A stretch of 35,485 bases of DNA, from the NCBI GenBank assembly GCA_028819575.1, contig JAPPLB010000078.1, forward strand, positions 11,107 through 46,591, read 5' to 3'. Shown one piece after another: positions 14,447-21,022 of this stretch. Source of the stretch: Bryobacterales bacterium (lineage in GTDB: Bacteria; Acidobacteriota; Terriglobia; Bryobacterales; UBA6623). The position numbers and the translations under genes are program-made. The notes beneath the pieces are model-generated. The model was not told the DNA's origin and made no database searches. It was given only the letters and a program-made list of their open reading frames with translations. Each line of letters starts with the position of its first letter. Position 1 is the stretch's first letter.

Positions 14447-15427
14447 TTATGCATTGGCGATGTGCGAGCCGGAAGGGTTGGGGTTGCGGACGGCCTGCAG
14501 GATCCGCTCGGAGATCCAGGTCGAGTAGTCGGCGGAGTAGGTGGCGAGATTGTCGTGCTCTTCCAGACGCTCCTCGAGAGCGGCCGAGGCGCGCAGTGCG
14601 CCGTTGAAGCCGCCGTAGACCTCGAGCTCGGATCTGTCGTCGGACCGGAGCGCCTGTTGAACGCGGGCGAGCTCTCGCTCGGCCTCGGCGCGGCTTACGG
14701 TCGAATGGGGCTGATGTGTCCAGCGGGTGAACAACCGGCTCACGCTCTCTTCGAGCCGCAGGTTGTAGCTGGCATGGACGATCGAAAGCCGGAACCCGAG
14801 GCGGCACAGATCGGACCACAGCGCCGCGTGTTCGGAGCGCCAGCTGAGGACTCCTTGGGGCGACTTCTCTTCCGAATCGGCGTAGACGAAGCAGGCTTGC
14901 TTGCTGCGGGGATCGACGGCGATCGGGTGCTTGTTGGCGAAGAGCCGTACGGTGTGTCCGGTGGCGTTGTCCCAAACCCGATGAGGAAGTTTGGCCCGAT
15001 CGATCCCAAGCTGGTCGAAGCAGGCGACTTTCTCCTCTTCGGTGGGCAGCCAGGGAAGATGGGGGTGGTCGAGAACGTAGTCGAGAGCAAGCAGTCGCCG
15101 GAACGTCAGCGGCAAGCTCGCCGAGCGTCGGTGGCGGATGTTGTCCGCTCCGATGAACCGGTAGATGGCCTTGTTGGTGACGCGGGCCAGCAGACCCAGT
15201 GATTTGAGAGAGGTTTCGGTGATGAGTTGCTTATTGATTAACTTGTGAATGATGCGGGTAGGGGAGCGACGGTTTTCTTCGGCGAAGCCAAAGTAGACCT
15301 GAAGCTGAGATCGAAGGAAGCAACCGGAATGAAGCGCAGTCACGGCGAGCCATTCCGCAAGGTCCGCCGGCAGATCCAGCGCATCCGCCAGCTTGCCGGC
15401 GCGGCCGTCGAGGTGAGGAAACGTCAT
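14447..15427 (-). CDS. Unknown protein paired with the Replic_Relax-like gene (326 aa)
   Basis: I do not recognise a named family. The first about 100 residues look like a winged-helix module (LHSGCFLRSQLQVYFGF, then RIIHKLINKQLITE, then a LARVTNKAIYRFIG wing). The next part contains FRRLLALDYVLDHPHLPWLPTEEEKV, a pattern I associate with mobile-element proteins but cannot name. The C-terminal third is charged and helical. It starts within the stop of the upstream gene (ATGA at 15424-15427), which argues for stoichiometric co-production. A DNA-binding partner in relaxosome or replication control is plausible but unproven. Confidence 0.7.
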   Translation of the reverse strand: MTFPHLDGRAGKLADALDLPADLAEWLAVTALHSGCFLRSQLQVYFGFAEENRRSPTRIIHKLINKQLITETSLKSLGLLARVTNKAIYRFIGADNIRHRRSASLPLTFRRLLALDYVLDHPHLPWLPTEEEKVACFDQLGIDRAKLPHRVWDNATGHTVRLFANKHPIAVDPRSKQACFVYADSEEKSPQGVLSWRSEHAALWSDLCRLGFRLSIVHASYNLRLEESVSRLFTRWTHQPHSTVSRAEAERELARVQQALRSDDRSELEVYGGFNGALRASAALEERLEEHDNLATYSADYSTWISERILQAVRNPNPSGSHIANA

Positions 15428-16398
15428 AGCTCGAAGAGTTCCTCATCCCGGTTCGCTCCGCCGCCGCCGCGACTGCCGCCCCTGGGCTCGCGCATGCCCA
15501 GAGCGGAGGAAAGCTGACGCTGGGCGCCGCCGCCGCCGGCGTACATCTTGAAGCCGGCCGACAGCTTCGCTTGCAGGCCTTCGGTGCGGTAGTTGCCGCT
15601 GGTGACCTCCACATCGACGCGGCCGGCGCCGCCCCGCTCGTCCTCGTACTCGATGCGGGCGTCGGGGTAGTGGACCTTGCCCTCGTCATCGACGGGCAGG
15701 TTCATCTGTTTGGCGGCTTCGATCTTGGCGAGCAGGGCGGCTTCCTTGCCGTCCTTCGCTCGCGCCTTCTCGGCGATCTTCGACACGCGGGCTTTCATTT
15801 CGTGGTCGAGCTGGATGCGCTTGACGGAAGCTCCGGATTTCTCCAGCTTGGCGATCTCGCTGCGCGCGGCGCGGTAGACGGTGGCGTCGTGGCGGATATC
15901 GGAAGTCTTCCCCAGGCCGCTCCAGTAGCGCTGATCGCTGTTGTTGCGGTTGCCCCATGCCTGACTGCGGCCCTTCTTCGAGGCGGCGAGGACCTTGAAG
16001 GTCTTGCCGCTCTTGACCTTGACGGTGTGCTCATGAATCAATCCCTCCTTCTTGAGGGCGTCGATGCCCTTGCGGGCGGCAAAGGCGTTGCCGCCGAAGC
16101 GCTGCTCGACCAGATCGCGCACGCTGACGACGCGGTACGTCGCTACGTCGTCCAGCGCCTGGCGCTTGCGCTGGGTGAAGTCGATCCGGTCGCGGGTGCG
16201 CTTGCGCCGCGAGGGCCGCTGGCGGAGAGTGCGGTTCGTGGAAGGAAGGGAGCGCGCGGGCTGCCGCGATTCGGGTTTGTCAGGAGCGCGGCCGCGCTCG
16301 TCGGGCGAGCCGGCCTTGCGCGGGACGGGCTTGAAACGCACGGGGCCCGCTCGATCCGAGCGTGCCCCGCCGCGCGCTTCTATGTCGAGGCCTCGCAA
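15424..16398 (-). CDS. Replic_Relax-like protein (winged helix plus nuclease-like core), TTG start
   Basis: The 324-aa protein begins with about 75 disordered Arg/Pro-rich residues. A winged-helix region follows (DDVATYRVVSVRDLVEQRFG..., ARKGIDALKKEGLIHEHTV), then a charged helical stretch and a C-terminal segment YPDARIEYEDERGGAGRVDVEVTSGNYR...KLSAGFKMY. A PD...E/D...(D/E)VEV...K...Y order is typical of replication-relaxation (PF13814-type) proteins, which have a restriction-endonuclease-like core. The start is a TTG at 16398, supported by AAGGAG about 8 nt upstream and the absence of any nearby ATG. The Gly-rich C-terminus (GGGSRGGGGA type) is flexible. It is the only candidate relaxase-like DNA-processing protein in the window. 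Confidence 0.65.
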   Translation of the reverse strand: MRGLDIEARGGARSDRAGPVRFKPVPRKAGSPDERGRAPDKPESRQPARSLPSTNRTLRQRPSRRKRTRDRIDFTQRKRQALDDVATYRVVSVRDLVEQRFGGNAFAARKGIDALKKEGLIHEHTVKVKSGKTFKVLAASKKGRSQAWGNRNNSDQRYWSGLGKTSDIRHDATVYRAARSEIAKLEKSGASVKRIQLDHEMKARVSKIAEKARAKDGKEAALLAKIEAAKQMNLPVDDEGKVHYPDARIEYEDERGGAGRVDVEVTSGNYRTEGLQAKLSAGFKMYAGGGGAQRQLSSALGMREPRGGSRGGGGANRDEELFEL

Positions 16399-16447
16399 GA
16401 ATCACTCTCCTTCCCCCCGGCAATCCATGTTTCCCGCATGTCGAGGT

Positions 16448-16708
16448 TCAGGCTGCACCCGTTGTTGTGTCCGATGGATTCTCGCGCTCGTGGAGCGAGT
16501 ACGGTCCCATGATTCCAGTCGAGGCCGCTGAAGTGACCTCCTTTCCGCTGAACTCCTCAGCTTCGAGTAAAACCACCCCGTCGCCCTGCGCGAAGAAAGC
16601 GCAGGCCGAGCAAAGATCAGACTCGACCCAGCAACAGGGAAACCCGTCCGGCTCGATGCAGGCGTCCAAATCCGAGCAGCCGCACACGCGGCAGGATCGA
16701 ACGCTCAT
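16448..16708 (-). CDS. Cys-rich small protein (86 aa)
   Basis: Eight cysteines are packed in the first 36 residues: Cys6, 9, 11, 17, 25, 26, 33 and 36 in RSCRVCGCSDLDAC, FPCCWVESDLCSAC. The spacing CxxCxC...CC.W...LCxxC recurs in small predicted zinc-binding proteins of phages and mobile elements. The remainder is acidic and probably unstructured. The ATG at 16708 overlaps the stop of the small membrane-protein gene (ATGA), which decides the start; a longer frame upstream would run antisense-like through that gene in the wrong frame. Function is unknown; metal-dependent DNA or protein binding is a guess. Confidence 0.65.
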   Translation of the reverse strand: MSVRSCRVCGCSDLDACIEPDGFPCCWVESDLCSACAFFAQGDGVVLLEAEEFSGKEVTSAASTGIMGPYSLHERENPSDTTTGAA

Positions 16709-17019
16709 ACGAGATCTCCGGCGCGCTCGCGCTTCATCCTCTCGGCGAGCTCGGCGTCGTGCGAGTCGCCGGCGGCGAGGCGCTTGTCCATCAGCTTGAT
16801 CTTCCCGCCCAGGTCGCCCAGGCCGGCGCGCCGCGCCAGCCAGTAGATGAAGGCGTAGACGGTCACGATGGCCGTCATCAGGTAGAGGCTCACGATCACG
16901 CTGTAGCGGGCGAAGAGCAGCTCGGCATAGGGCTCCATGTACTTGAGCCGCTCGCCGGCGAGAAGGAGGAAGATCACCCAGAAGATCAGGCTGAGTCCGG
17001 TTGCGATCCGCCACGGCAT
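16705..17019 (-). CDS. Small two-helix membrane protein downstream of virB4 (intact copy)
   Basis: This 104-aa protein has two hydrophobic segments: about 5-21 (IATGLSLIFWVIFLLLAG) and about 40-62 (YSVIVSLYLMTAIVTVYAFIYWLA). A basic loop and a soluble charged tail (ELAERMKRERAGDLV) follow. Two inner-membrane helices and a location after virB4 suit a mating-pair-formation accessory subunit, but I cannot assign it to VirB6, VirB8 or Trb families. The first 76 codons are repeated exactly at 17429-17655; this copy keeps the natural C-terminus and coupling to the next gene. It follows a truncated virB4 3' end left by the duplication. Confidence 0.7.
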   Translation of the reverse strand: MPWRIATGLSLIFWVIFLLLAGERLKYMEPYAELLFARYSVIVSLYLMTAIVTVYAFIYWLARRAGLGDLGGKIKLMDKRLAAGDSHDAELAERMKRERAGDLV

Positions 17020-17428
17020 CGGTTCAGCTTCCTCGCGCCAGATCCTCGATCGCCTGCTCGAGATCTCCGGTTCGCTTGATCGCGGCGGCGCGTTTCTCTT
17101 CCTCGATGGGGTTGGACGTGAACATCCAGTAGCTGCGCTTGTCCACGTTCAGGGTGAGCACTTCGCGGCTGTTGGGATTGCGGGCGTAGACCTCGCGCTT
17201 GGGGATCAGGTTCTGAATGAGCGACGTTTCGGCATCCGAGAGTTGCAGCTTCGCGGCGGCTTGGTAGGTAAGGTCGCGGATCGAGAGGAACAGGCGGTTG
17301 GGGATCGACTCGATCAAGGCGCCGGTGGCGGCGCCGCCCACAACATCAGAGACGGATTGGGTGGCGAGGATCAGCGCGGCGTTGCGCTTGCGCCAGGTCC
17401 GCGCGGCCTCGGCGAGGTAGTTCGCTGT
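16793..17428. repeat. 636-bp tandem duplication, left copy
   Basis: This segment appears identical to 17429-18064 wherever I compared it. It carries the 5' part of the small membrane-protein gene and the 3' part of virB4 in the minus-strand sense. The copies abut directly at 17428/17429, and I see no shared microhomology at the junction or outer ends. Lack of divergence means the event is very recent, or is an assembly artefact. Confidence 0.9.
17024..17428 (-). pseudogene. virB4 3' fragment created by the duplication
   Basis: The last 134 codons of virB4 plus stop are repeated here without a start. At 17428/17429 the frame is joined to the duplicated membrane-protein gene in a different frame; the resulting 208-codon open frame begins with about 74 out-of-frame residues. 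The fragment lacks both Walker motifs. It should be non-functional and serves only as spacer between the truncated and intact membrane-protein copies. Confidence 0.8.
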
Positions 17429-17655
17429 AGCTTGATCTTCCCGCCCAGGTCGCCCAGGCCGGCGCGCCGCGCCAGCCAGTAGATGAAGGCGTAGACGGTC
17501 ACGATGGCCGTCATCAGGTAGAGGCTCACGATCACGCTGTAGCGGGCGAAGAGCAGCTCGGCATAGGGCTCCATGTACTTGAGCCGCTCGCCGGCGAGAA
17601 GGAGGAAGATCACCCAGAAGATCAGGCTGAGTCCGGTTGCGATCCGCCACGGCAT
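17371..17655 (-). pseudogene. Truncated copy of the small membrane-protein gene
   Basis: The ATG at 17655 lies 4 nt after the intact virB4 stop, so this copy keeps the native translation signals. Residues 1-76 match the intact copy, including both membrane segments, and the frame then runs through the duplication junction into 18 unrelated residues (QRTTSPRPRGPGASATPR). A 94-aa membrane protein with a replaced tail could still be made and might compete with the full protein. Confidence 0.75.
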
Positions 17656-18064
17656 CGGTTCAGCTTCCTCGCGCCAGATCCTCGATCGCCTGCTCGAGAT
17701 CTCCGGTTCGCTTGATCGCGGCGGCGCGTTTCTCTTCCTCGATGGGGTTGGACGTGAACATCCAGTAGCTGCGCTTGTCCACGTTCAGGGTGAGCACTTC
17801 GCGGCTGTTGGGATTGCGGGCGTAGACCTCGCGCTTGGGGATCAGGTTCTGAATGAGCGACGTTTCGGCATCCGAGAGTTGCAGCTTCGCGGCGGCTTGG
17901 TAGGTAAGGTCGCGGATCGAGAGGAACAGGCGGTTGGGGATCGACTCGATCAAGGCGCCGGTGGCGGCGCCGCCCACAACATCAGAGACGGATTGGGTGG
18001 CGAGGATCAGCGCGGCGTTGCGCTTGCGCCAGGTCCGCGCGGCCTCGGCGAGGTAGTTCGCTGT
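17429..18064. repeat. 636-bp tandem duplication, right copy
   Basis: This is the second unit of the direct repeat. It contains the true 3' end of the intact virB4 and a truncated copy of the small membrane-protein gene. After 18064 the sequence continues as virB4 only. Because the duplication is in tandem, one full copy of each gene survives. Confidence 0.9.
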
Positions 18065-20074
18065 GGCGGGCTCGGCGAGGAAGCGCCAGGCCTCATCGAC
18101 GACGAGAATCTTGAGCCGGGTGGTTTCCTCGGGGCGCTCGAGCTCCAGCCTCAGCCGCTCCAGGCAGTAGGACAGCGCGGCGGCGACCAGGTCCGGGAAA
18201 TCCCTGGCGCCGGCCAGATCGACCACCTGCCAGTCAGCTCCGGCGATCTCGGCGTCCTCGCCGGGCACGTCGAAGATCTTTCCCCACTGCCCGCCCTGGA
18301 CCCAGCGCGTCATGGCGGCCTTCATCCTCGGCGGCAGGGTCTCGACCAGCGAGCTCATGCGGCGCTTCCCGGCAGCGATGCCGTACACGTCCTCGAGGCG
18401 GCGGCGGATCTCGGTCGTGTCGTCGCCGGTGGTCTCGTAGCCTCCGAGCTTGAGCAACCGCGTGACCCAGCCGGTGAGAAACTCGTAGGTCCGCTCATTT
18501 TCGGGAAGGGTGAACGGCCGCAAGGGCGTGCTGTCTCCGGTTCCGTCCAGCCGCAGGTAGCTTCCGCCCAGCATGGCCGTCAGGTGGCGGTAGCTTCCTC
18601 CCAGGTCGAGGATCGCGACCCTCGGGTTGTAGCGCAGCGAGTGAACCAGCAGGAAGTTAAGCAGGAAGCTCTTGCCGGCTCCGGTGCTGCCCAATACCAG
18701 CGAATGGCCTACGTCGGAACCGGCGAAAAGGTCGTAGTCATACAGCGTTCCGCAGCGGGTTTCAAGCGTCGCCAGCGAAGGCGCTTCCAGGTGGTCCGAT
18801 TCGGGTTCGCCGTGGCCGGGCGCGAAGATCGCCGAGCAGCACAGCGCCGTTCCGGCCGAGACCGGCATCCTCCGCAATTGCCGGCTGGGGGCCTGCCCGG
18901 GCAGCCGCCCGAACCAGGCCGAGAGCTGGCCCCAGCCTTCGCGCAGGATCTTGATGTCTCGTCCGGTGAAGATCTTGACGACGGAGGAATCGAGCTCCTC
19001 GAGCAGCTGCAGGTCGGGGGCATGAATCGACAGCGACGCGGCCAGCCTGCCCCAGGGGATGCCTTCGCTTTGCAGCTCGACCAGCGCGTCGCCCAGCGCG
19101 GCCGATTCCGCCGCAGCCGCCGAATCGAGCAGCGCCACATCGGTCCCTTCGGTTCCTCTCGCGTGCGCCATCATCGAGTAGCGCGAGGAAAAGAAGTGCT
19201 TCTGCGCGGAGCGCATGATGCCCCGCGCCTTGCCGATCGACAATCCCTGCCACTCCCATACCCAGGTCCAGGTGGCGCGCAGCGTGAGCAGCTCCCACAG
19301 GATGTTGGCGGTCGCCTTCGGAGGCGGCTCGACGATCGAGTAGATGGCGAGGGGCTCGTCATCGAGAGTCAGGTGGCGGCGGTGTCCCTCCAGCTGGGAA
19401 AGACCCCACGCCCAATGCAGCGCGCCGCCTTCATGAACCGGCGCAACGGTTCCCGGCCGGTTGATCATCTCGCCGAGCACGGCAGTGGCCTGTTGCTCTT
19501 CGAGCACCGTGCTCGGGCACACGTCGGTGACCAGCCCGCGGCTGGCATCGACGATCCGCAGCAGCCTCTCCGCCGCCCGCGCGATCGATTCCTGCACATA
19601 GAGCCGCTGCGCCTTGCCGTTGCTAGTGAGACGCTTCAGCCAGGAAGTGGCAACTCCGCCTTTCTGGCGTGCTTCCTGCAACCGCGAGTCGAGCGTCCAG
19701 GCGGCGTAGAAGCGAAGCTCTCCGGAGCGCCGCACGATCTCCTCCGCCCGCGACTCGAAGATGGCCGCCGGCAGCCGCTCGCTGCCGATCGCGGCGACCG
19801 CGTCGGAGCCGACCGGACGGCGTGTGACGATCAGCGAGAAGCGCACGTCCTCGTCGAGCTGCCCCAGCAGACGCATCCAGGAGGCCAGGACATGATCGAG
19901 GTCTTCCGGCGAACTCCCGGCGATGCCGCAGGGGTGAAGCTCGGCCAGCGTGAGGAGTCCTCCGGGACGGGTCAGCAGGGTTCGCGGGTCCACCCAGCCC
20001 CAATAGGGCAGCTCCTCGGCCAGCGAGCCGGCCTGCTCGTAGCGCTGCCGGGCGGATTGGGTGATGGGAGTCAT
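17660..20074 (-). CDS. virB4: VirB4/TrbE-family conjugation ATPase
   Basis: This is the largest ATPase of the type IV secretion system, acting at the inner membrane on pilus biogenesis and DNA transfer. The 804-aa length is typical. The N-terminal CagE/VirB4 region covers about 1-400. Walker A GSTGAGKSF has Lys468, in SLVLGSTGAGKSFLLNFLLV. Walker B LKILVVDEAW has Asp660-Glu661, and the following AALILATQSVSDV is the family sensor motif. The ATG at 20074 overlaps the virB3 stop (ATGA). Its last 404 nt are part of the 636-bp duplication, but the gene is complete. Confidence 0.93.
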   Translation of the reverse strand: MTPITQSARQRYEQAGSLAEELPYWGWVDPRTLLTRPGGLLTLAELHPCGIAGSSPEDLDHVLASWMRLLGQLDEDVRFSLIVTRRPVGSDAVAAIGSERLPAAIFESRAEEIVRRSGELRFYAAWTLDSRLQEARQKGGVATSWLKRLTSNGKAQRLYVQESIARAAERLLRIVDASRGLVTDVCPSTVLEEQQATAVLGEMINRPGTVAPVHEGGALHWAWGLSQLEGHRRHLTLDDEPLAIYSIVEPPPKATANILWELLTLRATWTWVWEWQGLSIGKARGIMRSAQKHFFSSRYSMMAHARGTEGTDVALLDSAAAAESAALGDALVELQSEGIPWGRLAASLSIHAPDLQLLEELDSSVVKIFTGRDIKILREGWGQLSAWFGRLPGQAPSRQLRRMPVSAGTALCCSAIFAPGHGEPESDHLEAPSLATLETRCGTLYDYDLFAGSDVGHSLVLGSTGAGKSFLLNFLLVHSLRYNPRVAILDLGGSYRHLTAMLGGSYLRLDGTGDSTPLRPFTLPENERTYEFLTGWVTRLLKLGGYETTGDDTTEIRRRLEDVYGIAAGKRRMSSLVETLPPRMKAAMTRWVQGGQWGKIFDVPGEDAEIAGADWQVVDLAGARDFPDLVAAALSYCLERLRLELERPEETTRLKILVVDEAWRFLAEPATANYLAEAARTWRKRNAALILATQSVSDVVGGAATGALIESIPNRLFLSIRDLTYQAAAKLQLSDAETSLIQNLIPKREVYARNPNSREVLTLNVDKRSYWMFTSNPIEEEKRAAAIKRTGDLEQAIEDLARGS

Positions 20075-20394
20075 GAAGCCGTTAGGGTGCTGCTGACGAT
20101 CTCGATCTCCGCCTCGGCCGCCGGCCGCTTCGCGGGATCGTAGCGGGGTTTGTCGTTGGCCGAGGCCCGAATGACCAGCATCATGTGAGGATCGCGGCGG
20201 GTTCCCAGCCAGCCGACGACGTAGCCGGTCGCAAAGATCAGCAGTCCCGGCAGAAAGGCCTTGAGCAGGTTGAAGGTCACGGCGCCGAACATGGCCGCCA
20301 GAATGAAAGCCCTGCGCTCACAGCCGAGGACCGTGAGCGGGCGGGCCAGGGACCGGCAGGCTTGCCAGGACCGCTTACCGTAGACAGCCGACAT
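20071..20394 (-). CDS. virB3: VirB3/TrbD-like inner-membrane protein
   Basis: The 107-aa protein has the VirB3 layout: a short polar N-terminus including RPLTVLGCERRAFIL, then one or two hydrophobic helices (about 30-65: ILAAMFGAVTFNLL, LPGLLIFATGYVVGWL) and a polar tail with RRDPHMMLVIR, the 'DP.m..i' signature of VirB3/TrbD. VirB3 associates with VirB4 at the inner membrane; here the genes overlap by ATGA. It lies 15 nt after the pilin stop. Confidence 0.85.
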   Translation of the reverse strand: MSAVYGKRSWQACRSLARPLTVLGCERRAFILAAMFGAVTFNLLKAFLPGLLIFATGYVVGWLGTRRDPHMMLVIRASANDKPRYDPAKRPAAEAEIEIVSSTLTAS

Positions 20395-20409
20395 GAAGAG
20401 CCAAGGGCC

Positions 20410-20715
20410 TCAGAAGAGCCAGGTCATGAAGTTGTTGGCCCCAAGGGCCATGCCGAGGCCGAAGATGATGCCGGCCAGGGCGCGTTTCGAGCCGCCTTCC
20501 CCGAACGCGAACATGAGCCCGCCGATGACGATGGCGAGCAGGCTCAGCGCGGTTGCGATCGGGCCGGTGAAGGCAGTTTGCAATACTTGCACCGCATTGA
20601 CCCAGGGACCCTGGCCCGCCATGCCCGCCAGCAGCGGCGCGGCATGCAGAAGGATCAGCACGCCAACAGCGGCCACTCGGGCGGCTGCGGTCTTGTGATG
20701 GGGAAGGAATCTCAT
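20410..20715 (-). CDS. virB2: VirB2/TrbC-like major pilin
   Basis: This 101-aa prepilin has a basic N-terminus, a hydrophobic signal-like helix (about 10-30: ARVAAVGVLILLHAAPLLAG), a short loop (MAGQGPWVNAVQVLQ) and two further hydrophobic helices (TGPIATALSLLAIVIGGLMFAFG; ALAGIIFGLGMALGANNFMTWLF), as in TrbC/VirB2. The ATG at 20715 is chosen because AGGAGG lies 5 nt upstream; an in-frame GTG at 20721 would be too close to that box. It heads the virB2-B3-B4 cluster. Confidence 0.88.
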   Translation of the reverse strand: MRFLPHHKTAAARVAAVGVLILLHAAPLLAGMAGQGPWVNAVQVLQTAFTGPIATALSLLAIVIGGLMFAFGEGGSKRALAGIIFGLGMALGANNFMTWLF

Positions 20716-20874
20716 GAGCACCTCCTGTCAAATCCTTGCACCGAATCGCTGCTCTCTCAAGCGCCGCAAGGCGCAGCCGTGTGGAGCAGTTCTCCACTTT
20801 TCCTCAGATCGGTTAGGCGGGCGCGCGCTCGGCCTTCAGGATGAACTTCAGGAAAACCTTACATACGAAGAGCC
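20716..20874. promoter_or_regulatory. virB2 upstream control region with two small hairpins
   Basis: Between the iterons and virB2 there is no gene. GCGCC/GGCGC (20761-20765, 20770-20774) closes a GCAA tetraloop, and GTGGAG/CTCCAC (20781-20786, 20792-20797) is followed on the plus strand by TTTT. The second could act as a weak plus-strand terminator or as an operator for the transfer operon. I cannot assign -35/-10 boxes with confidence. Confidence 0.35.
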
Positions 20875-21013
20875 GTGACCAAAGTGACGCAGCAAGCGTG
20901 ACCAAAGTGACGCAGCAAGCGTGACCAAAGCGACGCAGCAAGCGTGACCAAAGTGACGCAACAAAGTGTGACCGAAGTGACGCAACAAAGTGTGACCGAA
21001 GTGACGCAGTCAG
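20875..21013. repeat. Iteron array (six 23-24 bp direct repeats), putative oriV
   Basis: Tandem repeats of consensus GTGACCRAAGTGACGCARC plus a 4-5 nt tail start at 20875, 20898, 20921 (each 23 bp), 20944 and 20968 (each 24 bp), and 20992 (last, partial). Units 1-3 end AAGC and units 4-5 end AAAGT. The array begins about 10 bp after the repA stop. Phased direct repeats close to a RepA_C-type gene are the hallmark of iteron-controlled plasmid origins, so this is the likely replication origin and copy-control locus. The short frame crossing it (CVTSVTL repeats) is a by-product. Confidence 0.85.
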
Positions 21014-21022
21014 TTCTCCCGA

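Noticed and set aside
17024..17650. 208-aa frame as an independent gene
   Set aside because: Its first about 74 residues are the small membrane-protein gene read in the wrong frame; the rest is the duplicated virB4 end.
17573..20143. 856-codon plus-strand open frame opposite virB4
   Set aside because: It is antisense to a full-length VirB4 with all motifs; its translation is rich in Gly/Arg/Gln/Asp without domain motifs, as expected from GC-rich antisense frames.
20875..21013. CRISPR array
   Set aside because: Direct repeats of 23-24 bp abut without unique spacers and lie next to a replication initiator; iterons explain them.
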